From Desulfogranum mediterraneum DSM 13871 (GTDB lineage: Bacteria > Desulfobacterota > Desulfobulbia > Desulfobulbales > Desulfobulbaceae), in contig NZ_KE387004.1 of the NCBI RefSeq assembly GCF_000429965.1, positions 313,526 to 377,525 on the forward strand: a DNA stretch of 64,000 nt. The letters are read 5' to 3'. Shown here one piece after another: positions 50,658 to 59,417 of this stretch (position 1 is the stretch's first letter; each line of letters starts with the position of its first letter). The notes beneath the pieces were generated by a model. The model made no database searches and had not been told where the DNA came from. It saw nothing but the letters and a program-made list of their open reading frames with translations. Made by a program: the position numbers and the translations under genes.

Positions 50658-51578
50658 TCAGACCCTGAGGTCCGGGAGCTGAAAGCTGATGCTCTCCTCC
50701 TCACCCGCCATCTCTTCCACCGAGATCTCACCCCTGGCCGCAAACCAGGACACCACCTCGCTCACCAGGTGCTCCGGTGCCGAGGCGCCGGCGGTGATGC
50801 CGACGCAACGAACCCCCTCCAGCCAACCAGGATCGATCTCGTCGGCCTGATCGATCAGAAAGGCCGCCCTGCCCTGATGGGCGGCAACCTCACGGAGCCG
50901 GTTGGAGTTGGAGCTGTTCTTGGAGCCCACCACCAGGACCAGCTCCACCCGATCGGCCAGCCTCCGCACCGCAAGCTGACGGTTGGTGGTGGCATAGCAG
51001 ATATCGGTTCGTTCAGGCGCACTGATCCGGGGGAAGCGGAGGCGAACGGCCTGGAGGATATCCCGGGTATCGTCCACACTCAAGGTGGTCTGGGTGACGT
51101 AGCCGATCTTTTCGGGATCAGCCACAGCCAGGGCAGCCACCTCTTCGGCCCTGGAGAGGACATGCACCCTGCCGCGGGCATGGCCGCAGGTCCCCTCCAC
51201 CTCGGGATGCCCCTTATGGCCGATGACCAGGACCTCGTAGCCCCGCTCGTTGAGGCGACTCACCCGATGGTGGACCTTGGAGACCAGGGGACAGGTGGCA
51301 TCGATGGTCCGCAGGCCCAGGGCCCGGGCCCGCTCCTTGACGGCCAGGGCCACCCCATGGGCACTGAAGATGGTCACCGCGCCCCGGGGGATGTCCTCCA
51401 ACTCCTCCACAAAGATGGCCCCGCGCCCCTGCAGCTCTTCTATCACGTGGGTGTTGTGGACGATCTCATGGAGCACATAGACCGGTGGTCCGTGCAACTC
51501 CAGGGCCTGGTTGACAATGGCAATCGCCCTGTTGACTCCGGCACAAAAACCACGTGGTTGCGCAAGCAGTATCTTCAT
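50658..51578 (-). CDS. ispH: 4-hydroxy-3-methylbut-2-enyl diphosphate reductase
   Basis: A 306-residue Fe-S enzyme of the MEP pathway making isopentenyl and dimethylallyl diphosphate. The three cluster cysteines are Cys12 (PRGFCAGVNRAI), Cys96 (IDATCPLVSKVHH) and Cys194 (TDICYATTNRQ). The active-site histidines (His41, His74, His124) and Glu126 (HPEVEGT) are also present. ATG 51578 with AGGAAAG is chosen; upstream in-frame sequence is unrelated. It is convergent with the deacetylase gene (18 nt between stops) and divergent from the Omp85-like gene. Confidence 0.95.
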   Translation of the reverse strand: MKILLAQPRGFCAGVNRAIAIVNQALELHGPPVYVLHEIVHNTHVIEELQGRGAIFVEELEDIPRGAVTIFSAHGVALAVKERARALGLRTIDATCPLVSKVHHRVSRLNERGYEVLVIGHKGHPEVEGTCGHARGRVHVLSRAEEVAALAVADPEKIGYVTQTTLSVDDTRDILQAVRLRFPRISAPERTDICYATTNRQLAVRRLADRVELVLVVGSKNSSNSNRLREVAAHQGRAAFLIDQADEIDPGWLEGVRCVGITAGASAPEHLVSEVVSWFAARGEISVEEMAGEEESISFQLPDLRV

Positions 51579-51726
51579 ATCTTTCCTGTAGCCAATTAAA
51601 GTTGATTCAAGTGTAATAAAATTAGTTAAAACATCCCCTGAAGGATAGTCATATCCAGAGGAACATGCTACCCTGTAAGCAATGTCTGTTTCTCCTTGAC
51701 CATACCAACTCAATCGCCTGGAGAAA

Positions 51727-53043
51727 ATGAAATTATACCTCTGCCCCCTGCTGCTCCTGATCCCCCTGCTCAGCCTGCTGGTCTGCCCTGCCCAGGCCAA
51801 GCCGCGGGCCTCGGTCAAGGACAGCACCATCCGGGCGGAAAATCCCCGCAAGCAGCAGTCCAGGCTCCTGCTCCCCTACGGCTTCTCTTCCGACGCCATG
51901 GGCACCACCCTGGGACTGGGCGGGATGATGAAGGGCTATGGCCAGGACCAGCTCCTGCTCGGCTCCACCCTCTTTGCCAGCTTTGACCAGGCCGTGGGCC
52001 TGTTCCTGGGGCTGTGGGACTACCAGCCCCCCTGGAGCCGACGGCTCTTCTTCAGCGCCCAGGGCATGGTCGGCCACTATCCACGTCAGCGAGCCTACAG
52101 CGCCCCGGTTTTCAGCTCCGGACTGACCCGGCCGGGCAGTAACGACTCTGCCCAGGCCGACTATCTTGAAGAGAGCGGCTACGACAACTGGACCGACTTC
52201 AAGCTGGAGTATGTCCTCCCCCTGGGCAGCGCTCGCCAGCGGGCCACCATGCGCTATGAGCTCCGGGGTGGCCTCCTCCAGTCCTCCCCGGTGGGCGGCG
52301 AAGAGTGGAACCCCCTGGAGCATGGCGTCACCACCCTGCTGCTCCGTCAGTTCAACCGCTACCGCAGCCTTGAGGCCGACCAGGGCGAGCTTGCTGCCAC
52401 CGTCCATCCGCTTGAGCTGGCCCTGGCCCATGACAACACCGACTTCCCCACCAACCCATCCCAGGGCAGTTCCCAGTACCTGGCCCTGACCCACGATTTC
52501 GGATGGCTGGAGTCGCCCTATGAGTGGACCTTTATCGAGTTTGAGGCCAGCAAGTACTTCAACCTCGGTCCCTCGGCCCATGCCCGCCAACGGATCGTGG
52601 CCCTGAACCTCTGGACCGGAGACACTCCCAGCTGGCAAGAGGACGAAAGGGAGGATGGCTCTGTCCTGGTCAGCCATCGCCCCCCCTTTTACGAGGGTGC
52701 CAGCCTGGGAGGATTCTACCGGATGCGCGGCTACCCCCAGGACCGCTTCAACGACCGCGCGGTGATCTACAGCAGCGCAGAGTACCGCTACACCCTGGAC
52801 TGGAACCCCCTGGCTCGGATCTCCTGGCTCCGTTTCCTCCAGGCCGACTGGATGCAGCTGGTGGCCTTTGTCGAGGGGGGCAGGGTGGCCAATGACTATA
52901 GCTTTTCCCAACTGCTCCGGGAGTGGAAGGTGGATGCCGGGGTCAGCCTGCGCTGCCTCTTTGCCGGCTCGGTGGCCCGTTTGGATCTGGCCTCCTCTGA
53001 GGAGGGAACCTCCATGTGGGTCATGTTCGGTCACCCCTTTTAA
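51727..53043 (+). CDS. Omp85/BamA-like outer-membrane barrel without POTRA domains
   Basis: A 438-residue protein with a signal peptide (ending LLVCPAQA-K) and no POTRA-type N-terminal repeat. The C-terminal half has ASLGGFYRMRGYPQDRFNDR and AVIYSSAEYRYTLDW, like the conserved (V/M)RGF/Y barrel motif of the BamA/TamA family, and VAFVEGGRVA. It ends in a terminal phenylalanine (FGHPF). It may be an outer-membrane channel or insertase. It starts an operon-like series with the ABC permease (52 nt on), ATPase, M28-like/FtsX fusion and two large transporters. GGAG before the ATG supports the start. Confidence 0.75.
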   Translation: MKLYLCPLLLLIPLLSLLVCPAQAKPRASVKDSTIRAENPRKQQSRLLLPYGFSSDAMGTTLGLGGMMKGYGQDQLLLGSTLFASFDQAVGLFLGLWDYQPPWSRRLFFSAQGMVGHYPRQRAYSAPVFSSGLTRPGSNDSAQADYLEESGYDNWTDFKLEYVLPLGSARQRATMRYELRGGLLQSSPVGGEEWNPLEHGVTTLLLRQFNRYRSLEADQGELAATVHPLELALAHDNTDFPTNPSQGSSQYLALTHDFGWLESPYEWTFIEFEASKYFNLGPSAHARQRIVALNLWTGDTPSWQEDEREDGSVLVSHRPPFYEGASLGGFYRMRGYPQDRFNDRAVIYSSAEYRYTLDWNPLARISWLRFLQADWMQLVAFVEGGRVANDYSFSQLLREWKVDAGVSLRCLFAGSVARLDLASSEEGTSMWVMFGHPF

Positions 53044-53095
53044 CGGAGAGGGGCGGCCGGAAAATCCATCATCAGCAACCACTGCGAGGTATCCC

Positions 53096-53746
53096 ATGGA
53101 CAGGCTCCCGCCTCTGCCCCTGGCAAAATCCTTTGAGATTGCCTACAAATCCATCAAGGCGCGCTTTTTCCGCTCCCTGATCACCACCACCAGCCTGGTG
53201 CTGGCAGTGGCCTTTCTCTGTTACATCCAGGTGTGTACCGACCTGGCCAACGCCCTGCTGGCCAGCGGTACGCCAGAGGCCATCCAGGCCCTGATCCGGG
53301 GCGGTTTTGATCTCAGCGACCAGACCGGCACCATCGGCGAGAGTGCCAAACAGCAGTGGCTGGTGGTGCTCTCCCTGCTGGTCTGTGTGGTGGGGATCGT
53401 CAATGCCCAGCTGATGGCGGTAACCGAACGGTTCCGCGAGATCGGCACCATGAAATGTCTGGGCGCCCTTGACCGGGTGGTCCTGCTCCTCTTTCTGATC
53501 GAGGCCTCCCTCCAGGGATTGGTCGGGGCCTCGGCCGGAGCCCTGCTGGGGGCCATCGCCGGTGTGCTCAGTTCCCTGGCCTCCCTGGGAAGCATGATCC
53601 TGACCGACTTCCCCTGGACCGCCATCCTCTCCACCACCCTCAAGGCCACCCTGATCGGCTGCCTGCTCAGCCTGATCGGGGTGATCTATCCGGCCATCAA
53701 GGCCGCCCGGATGGAACCGGTGGAAGCCATGCGGGTGGAACAGTAA
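53096..53746 (+). CDS. FtsX-like ABC transporter permease (short)
   Basis: A 216-residue membrane protein with an N-terminal helix after SIKARFFRSLITTTSLVLAV, a short periplasmic loop, and three C-terminal helices around VTERFREIGTMKCLGALDRV, the MacB/LolC coupling-helix pattern. Its periplasmic domain is much smaller than in MacB or LolC. It should pair with the ATPase 63 nt downstream. CGAGGT precedes ATG 53096. Function is probably extraction or export across the inner membrane rather than import. Confidence 0.82.
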   Translation: MDRLPPLPLAKSFEIAYKSIKARFFRSLITTTSLVLAVAFLCYIQVCTDLANALLASGTPEAIQALIRGGFDLSDQTGTIGESAKQQWLVVLSLLVCVVGIVNAQLMAVTERFREIGTMKCLGALDRVVLLLFLIEASLQGLVGASAGALLGAIAGVLSSLASLGSMILTDFPWTAILSTTLKATLIGCLLSLIGVIYPAIKAARMEPVEAMRVEQ

Positions 53747-53809
53747 CGCGCCTTTCCGGCCTCGCCCTCGCCCCGGGGAGAGGCTGCCAGCTCAGCTTGG
53801 AGGACGACC

Positions 53810-54538
53810 ATGGAGCATGCAATAGTCCGAACCACGGATGTGACCAAAAACTTCCAACTGGGCCAACACCAGCTGGAAGTACTCAAGGGCATCAGCCTGA
53901 CCATTGCCCCGGGCCGCTATATCTCGATCATGGGCCCCTCGGGTTCCGGCAAGTCCACCCTGTTCAACATGATCGGCGGTCTGGATAAACCCAGCTCCGG
54001 CAAGGTCTTCATCGACGAGGTGGATATCGCCCAGCTGGATGCCTACGAGCTGGCCTGGTTACGCTGCCGCAAGATCGGCTATATCTTTCAGACCTTCAAC
54101 CTCATTCCGGTTATGACGGCCCTGGAAAACGTCACCCTGCCCATGACCTTTGCCGGCACCTCCGGTGACGAGGCCATGGAACGGGGCATGGAACTGCTCA
54201 GCCAGGTGGGCCTGGCCAGCCGCTACGGCCACAAGCCCTCGGAACTCTCCGGCGGACAGCAGCAGCGGGTGGCCGTGGCCCGGGCCCTGGCCAACAATCC
54301 GGCCATCATCCTGGCCGATGAACCCACCGGCAACCTGGATCTGACCACCGGCGAAGAGATCATCACCCTGCTCAAGGAGATGAGCGTGGAGCGGGGGGTG
54401 ACGATCATCTCCGCCACCCACGACTTCAAGATGTTGAATGTCTCCGACGAGGTCATCTGGATCCGCGACGGCAGAATCGATAAGATCGAGAAGCGGGAAG
54501 AGTTGAACATCTCAGTAGGGACCATCCATGAACGCTGA
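53810..54538 (+). CDS. LolD/MacB-type ABC transporter ATPase
   Basis: A 242-residue ATPase with Walker A GPSGSGKST (42-50), Q-loop in YIFQTFNLIPVMTALENV, signature LSGGQ (146-150), Walker B ILADEP (Asp170-Glu171) and an H-loop in SATHDF. It belongs to the type VII (mechanotransmission) group of lipoprotein and macrolide exporters. It is coupled to the permease upstream and overlaps the M28-like/FtsX gene by 11 nt, so all three likely form one complex. GGAGG sets the start. Confidence 0.9.
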   Translation: MEHAIVRTTDVTKNFQLGQHQLEVLKGISLTIAPGRYISIMGPSGSGKSTLFNMIGGLDKPSSGKVFIDEVDIAQLDAYELAWLRCRKIGYIFQTFNLIPVMTALENVTLPMTFAGTSGDEAMERGMELLSQVGLASRYGHKPSELSGGQQQRVAVARALANNPAIILADEPTGNLDLTTGEEIITLLKEMSVERGVTIISATHDFKMLNVSDEVIWIRDGRIDKIEKREELNISVGTIHER

Positions 54539-57500
54539 GCACTGCCCCCTCCACCTCCCGGACGGGCAGCCGGGCCGGAGCTTCCCCTTACAGCTGGTTT
54601 GGCTGGCTCGGCTGCCCCTGATCCTGCTCTGGGTGATCCTGCTGAGCGTTCTCCGCGCGCCTGCCCCGGCTCAGGCTGCAGAGTCCATCGCAGCCACAGG
54701 GGAAAACGATCTCGGCCAGGAGCTCCGCCGAACCGTGGCGCAGCTCGCTGCAGCTCCGGAACGAACCACCGGCAGCCCGGGCAGCCTGGCTGCCGCCCAA
54801 TACATCCAGGCCCGCTTAGAGGCGGCCGGTCCGGCTGAACTGGGTGTTATTGACTTTGGTCTGCCCATCCGTAAGCATCGGGGTTCAAGCCTGCGCCGGG
54901 GCAGCCAGACCGTAGCGCTGAGCCCGCTGCTCTACAACGCCATCACCCCCCAGGACCTGCCCCCGGAGGGCTTGAGCGGCGACCTGATCTATGTGGGCCC
55001 GGGTGAGCTGAGCGACTTCAACGGCCTGGAGGTGAAAGGTGCCATCGTGATCATGGACTTCAACTCCGGTCGTAACTGGCTCAACGCCGCCTCCCTGGGG
55101 GCCTCGGCCCTGATCTACCTGGCCGAGGAGCCGCCCTTCAGGGCCAGGTTCCTGGAAAAAGAAGAACTCTCTCCGATCCAGTTTCCCTGTTTCTGGATGA
55201 GCACAGCCCAGCTCCGTGCATTTCTGAACCCAGCTACCGGGACCGCCCTGCCCCGGCTGACCCGGGAGGTCAGCCTGACCAGCTCCATCCGCTGGGAAAG
55301 AGGGGTCGGCCGCAACCTCTATGCCCTCTTTCCCGGCAGCGATCCCCGGCTCAAGGATCAGCTGCTGGTGGTGGAGGCCTTCTACGATGGTTCCTCCTTT
55401 ATCCCGGGCAACAGCCCGGCAGCCGACCAGGCCCTCTCCATTGCCGGCCTGCTCGAGCTGGCAGACCGGCTCAGGCGTCATCCCCCGCAAAGACCCTTCC
55501 TGCTCATGGCCACCAGCGGCCACAGCCAGAGCCTGGCGGGCATGCGGGAGATGATCTGGACCGCCGGAGTGGCCTCCAAAGAGCTGCGCCGCCAGGCAAA
55601 GACCCTCAAGCGTGACGCCGGGAGCCGAAGCCGCTACCTGGAGGTGTTGGCACTCTTCCAGGCCAGAGAGCCGGAGCCGCCCGACGGCCTGCTCTTCCAG
55701 GAGGCGCTGGCAGAGGTGCTCAAGCTGGAGATCGACCGCCTCTCCAGCCGACTGATGGAGCTGCGCCTCCGGGAGGGAGAGCAGAGTCCGGAAGAAGAGA
55801 TCGCCGCCCTGGCCCAGCAGCGGTTGGAGTTGCGCCAACTCAGCTGGCGCACCGATTTTTCCGGACTCAAGGCGGCTGAACTGGAGCTGCTCCAGCCCCT
55901 GTGCCTGAGTGCCCAGGCACGCCATCGCCGGGTCTTGGCCGAGATCCGGGAACAGCAGGAGATGCTCAGAAAGAACCGGGCCCTGCGTTCCCTGCTGACA
56001 GATTACGAACCCAGGGCGCTGGTCTCCCTCCACCTCTCCAGCCACGGCAACGGCCTGGGCGCCTTTGAACGCGGCTTCATGTATCCCCTCCGCGCCCGGA
56101 TCAACCGCACCAGTGCCTTTCGGGAGATCGACCGGGTCCTCCAGGAGGTTGCCGCAGCCGCCCCGCCCTCGGCGCCGGTCTTTATCTCCACCCTGCGCCC
56201 CAACCGGCTCCAACCCTGGCAGGACCTGCTCCCGGACAAGCCCCAGCTGGGCGGCGAGGTCAGTTGTCTGGCCGGCCTCCCCGGCCTTACCCTGGCCACC
56301 ACCGGCGACCTGCGCAGCGCCTGGGGCACCCCGGCAGACACCGTAGAGCAGGTGGACTGGCCGAGAGCCGCAGCCCAGTGGCAGCTGGCCAGAGAGCTGA
56401 TCCTGGGCCTGGATCAGGCCCAGGACCTGCCCCTGGGCTATATCCGTGACGGTTTTTCCACGGTCTCCGGCAAGGCCAGTCTCCTCCTCCATGGCGAGCT
56501 CTTTGCCGAACAACCGGCCCCCGGGACCATGCTGCTGGCCTTCCAGGGCCCCAGCCGCTACCATGCCCTCAGCGATCAACAGGGCCGCTTTATCCTCAAG
56601 GGCATGGCCGACAAGAAACATGTCCAGGATAAGGTGATCATCGAGGGCTATCGATTTTCCCGCCATGACGGCAGGGTACGTTGGGCCATCGACAAGAAGC
56701 TCACCGGCAAGTCCTCCTACCGGATCAAGATGCAGCGCCGGGCCATGCGCACCGACCTGGTGATGTTTCCCTGTGAACAGCTCACCCTCTTCAACCTCCT
56801 GGAACCCCGCAGCCTGCGCTACATGACCAAGCTGCAGCTCATCGATGGCCGCCGGGAGGCGCCGCCGCTGCGCTACTGGTACAGCCGGATCGATACCCGC
56901 TCCTCCATCATCGCCTCCCTGTTTCTGGAGCCGGGAACCCGGCTTAAGCTGACCCTCTCCGACACCATCCTCAAGAAAAAGATGATCCTCACCCATGGGG
57001 ATCCGACCACCCCCATGGGCAGCGGCTATGACCTGGACACCAGCCCGGCCCTCCACAACACCGCCTACCTGACCGCCAGGGACCTGTGGAGCCTGCTGGG
57101 CCCACGGATCGAAAACCTGGAGCAGCACGGCATTCACAACCAGCGCATCACCACCCTCCAGGAACAGGGACTGGCAGCGCTGGCCCAGGCCGAGCAGGCC
57201 CTGAGCAAACGCAGCTACGCCACCTTCTACGAGGCTGCCAACACCTCCTGGGCCCTGGCCGACCGGGTCTATGACGATGTGGAGACCACCCAGAAGGACG
57301 TCCTCTTCGGAGTGCTGTTCTACATCGCCCTGTTCGTACCCTTTGCCTTCTGCCTGGAGCGGCTGCTCTTTGGCTATGTCTCCATCTATAAACGCATCCT
57401 GGCCTTCTGCCTGATCCTGCTGCTGCTGATCGCCGTCATTGCCCGGGTCCACCCGGCCTTTGCCCTGGCCTACAGTCCCACGGTGGTGATCCTGGCCTTC

Positions 57501-59417
57501 TTTATCATCGGCCTCTCCCTGCTGGTCACCATGATCATCTTTTTCCGCTTTGAGAGCGAGATGACCCTGCTCCAACGGAGGGCCTCCCATAAACGGCCGG
57601 CAGAGATCTCCACCTGGAAGGCCTTTGTGGCCGCCTTTTACCTGGGGGTCTCCAACCTCCGCCGCCGCAGGCTCCGCACGGCCCTGACCTGCCTGACCCT
57701 GATCATCCTCACCTTTACCATCATGAGCTTTACCACGGTGAGCACCATCCGCAGTCAGCATAAGCTCAGCTTCGACCCCCAGGGCTCCTACCAGGGCATC
57801 CTCTTAAAAAACATCGGCTGGCAGAGCCTTCCCAGGGAGAGCCTCTCCATCTTCCGGGCCCTCTTTGAGGGGACCCCGCTGGTTGGGCCCCGGGTCTGGC
57901 TGGCCGCCGATGAACCCAGCCGGGCGGCCCGCATTCAGGTGGAGGTGCAGGAGCAGCCCTTCCTGATCCAGGGGCTGATGGGGCTCAGTCCCCGGGAGCC
58001 GCTCCTCAGCAGCCTGGACACCATCCTGCTCAAGGGACGCTGGTTCACGGAAGAGGAGAGCAACGGGGTCCTGATCCCCGCTGCCCTGGCGGCCCGGCTG
58101 AACATTGATCCGGACCAGGCAGACCAGCCGCCCCTCAAGCTCTGGGGTATCCCCCTCAAGGTCACCGGGATCTACTCGGAAAAGCTGCTGGCCCAACGTC
58201 CGGATCTTGACGGCGAACGGCTCACTCCGGCCATCTTTCCCGCCCAGGGCATGCGGGAGATGAGCGAGGTGGAGAAGGAGGCCCTTGAATCGGGTGAAGA
58301 CCTCCACAACGTCCAGGGCCGGTACCGCCATATCGGTACCGACCAGATCCTGATCCTGCCGGCCTCGACCCTGCTCACCCTGGGCGGGGAGTTGAAGAGT
58401 GTGGCCCTCCGCACCCGGGAGCCCGTCAGCAACCAGATCCTGACCACCCTGACCGATCGCTTCAACCTGACCCTGTTCAGCAGCGAGCCTGACGGGGTCT
58501 TTGTCTATAATGCCAGTGACTCCATGAGCTACTCCGGGATGCCCAACATCCTGATCCCCCTGATCATCTCCGTTTTGATCGTCCTCAACACCATGATCAG
58601 TTCGGTCTACGAGCGCAAACGCGAGATCGCGGTCTACACCTCGGTGGGCTTGGCTCCCAGCCATGTCGCCTTCCTCTTCATTGCCGAGGCCATGGCCTTT
58701 GCCGTCATCTCCGTGGTCCTGGGCTACCTCCTGGCCCAGATCAGTGCCGGCTTCCTGGCCGACACCCCCCTCTGGGAGGGGATTACGGTCAACTACTCCT
58801 CCACCGCCGGGGTGGCGGCCATGATCCTGGTGATGGGGGTGGTGCTGCTCTCCGTGATCTATCCCTCCAGGGTGGCGGCCGAGATCGCCATCCCGGATGT
58901 CAACAAGAGCTGGGAGATGCCCACGGCCCAGGGCGATACCCTCGGTGTGACCCTGCCCTTTTTGATGCGCTACAGCGAGCACCCTTCCATCTGCGGCTTT
59001 CTCTACAGCTACTTCCAGGCCCACCAGGATGTCTCCCACGGGATCTTCTCCACCGGCCCCATCGAGGTGGTCGACGCCACCGACATGCAGGCGCACAACA
59101 GCCGCCAGCTGCCCATGGCCGACGGCTGTCTCCATCTCCGGGCCAAGGTCTGGCTGGCGCCCTTTGACTTCGGGATCATGCAGTGGGTGGACCTCCAATT
59201 CTGCCAGGCCGCCGAAGGCAAGGACTTCCTGGAGATCAGCGTGACCATGAGCAGGAAGTCCGGAGAATTCACGGTCTGGCGACGGGTCAACACCGCCTTT
59301 GTCCACACCCTGCGCAAGCAACTGCTGGTCTGGCGTTCCCTGGAACCCGAGGGGCATCGCCACTACGCCGGGCTCCTGCCCAGCAACCAATCCCAGGCCG
59401 AGGAGAAGCGTTCATGA
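54528..59417 (+). CDS. Giant fusion: degenerate M28 peptidase-like ectodomain plus FtsX-like permease
   Basis: A 1629-residue membrane protein. A signal anchor (23-42) is followed by a PA-like domain (about 148-201) and an M28-like region (about 281-345). The zinc motifs of M28 are degraded: the usual HYDS block reads EAFYDGSSF, and the EE pair is absent in SGHSQSLAGM. A long soluble part follows to about 920, then helices from 925. An FtsX unit runs from about 1037 (NLRRRRLRTALTCLTLIILT) to 1455, with SSVYERKREIAVYTSVGLAP, and about 175 soluble C-terminal residues end the protein. The ectodomain is probably a scaffold or substrate binder rather than a peptidase (inference). It is coupled by overlaps to the ATPase and the next gene. 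Confidence 0.78.
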   Translation: MNAEHCPLHLPDGQPGRSFPLQLVWLARLPLILLWVILLSVLRAPAPAQAAESIAATGENDLGQELRRTVAQLAAAPERTTGSPGSLAAAQYIQARLEAAGPAELGVIDFGLPIRKHRGSSLRRGSQTVALSPLLYNAITPQDLPPEGLSGDLIYVGPGELSDFNGLEVKGAIVIMDFNSGRNWLNAASLGASALIYLAEEPPFRARFLEKEELSPIQFPCFWMSTAQLRAFLNPATGTALPRLTREVSLTSSIRWERGVGRNLYALFPGSDPRLKDQLLVVEAFYDGSSFIPGNSPAADQALSIAGLLELADRLRRHPPQRPFLLMATSGHSQSLAGMREMIWTAGVASKELRRQAKTLKRDAGSRSRYLEVLALFQAREPEPPDGLLFQEALAEVLKLEIDRLSSRLMELRLREGEQSPEEEIAALAQQRLELRQLSWRTDFSGLKAAELELLQPLCLSAQARHRRVLAEIREQQEMLRKNRALRSLLTDYEPRALVSLHLSSHGNGLGAFERGFMYPLRARINRTSAFREIDRVLQEVAAAAPPSAPVFISTLRPNRLQPWQDLLPDKPQLGGEVSCLAGLPGLTLATTGDLRSAWGTPADTVEQVDWPRAAAQWQLARELILGLDQAQDLPLGYIRDGFSTVSGKASLLLHGELFAEQPAPGTMLLAFQGPSRYHALSDQQGRFILKGMADKKHVQDKVIIEGYRFSRHDGRVRWAIDKKLTGKSSYRIKMQRRAMRTDLVMFPCEQLTLFNLLEPRSLRYMTKLQLIDGRREAPPLRYWYSRIDTRSSIIASLFLEPGTRLKLTLSDTILKKKMILTHGDPTTPMGSGYDLDTSPALHNTAYLTARDLWSLLGPRIENLEQHGIHNQRITTLQEQGLAALAQAEQALSKRSYATFYEAANTSWALADRVYDDVETTQKDVLFGVLFYIALFVPFAFCLERLLFGYVSIYKRILAFCLILLLLIAVIARVHPAFALAYSPTVVILAFFIIGLSLLVTMIIFFRFESEMTLLQRRASHKRPAEISTWKAFVAAFYLGVSNLRRRRLRTALTCLTLIILTFTIMSFTTVSTIRSQHKLSFDPQGSYQGILLKNIGWQSLPRESLSIFRALFEGTPLVGPRVWLAADEPSRAARIQVEVQEQPFLIQGLMGLSPREPLLSSLDTILLKGRWFTEEESNGVLIPAALAARLNIDPDQADQPPLKLWGIPLKVTGIYSEKLLAQRPDLDGERLTPAIFPAQGMREMSEVEKEALESGEDLHNVQGRYRHIGTDQILILPASTLLTLGGELKSVALRTREPVSNQILTTLTDRFNLTLFSSEPDGVFVYNASDSMSYSGMPNILIPLIISVLIVLNTMISSVYERKREIAVYTSVGLAPSHVAFLFIAEAMAFAVISVVLGYLLAQISAGFLADTPLWEGITVNYSSTAGVAAMILVMGVVLLSVIYPSRVAAEIAIPDVNKSWEMPTAQGDTLGVTLPFLMRYSEHPSICGFLYSYFQAHQDVSHGIFSTGPIEVVDATDMQAHNSRQLPMADGCLHLRAKVWLAPFDFGIMQWVDLQFCQAAEGKDFLEISVTMSRKSGEFTVWRRVNTAFVHTLRKQLLVWRSLEPEGHRHYAGLLPSNQSQAEEKRS

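Noticed and set aside
54885-57761. Very long open frame on the minus strand opposite the M28-like/FtsX gene
   Set aside because: It is low-complexity (Gly/Gln/Pro/His-rich), has no family likeness, and arises from GC-rich codon bias of the real plus-strand gene.
57804-59390. Second long minus-strand frame under the same gene
   Set aside because: Same mirror effect of codon bias; Asp/Gly/His-rich with no domain or ribosome site.
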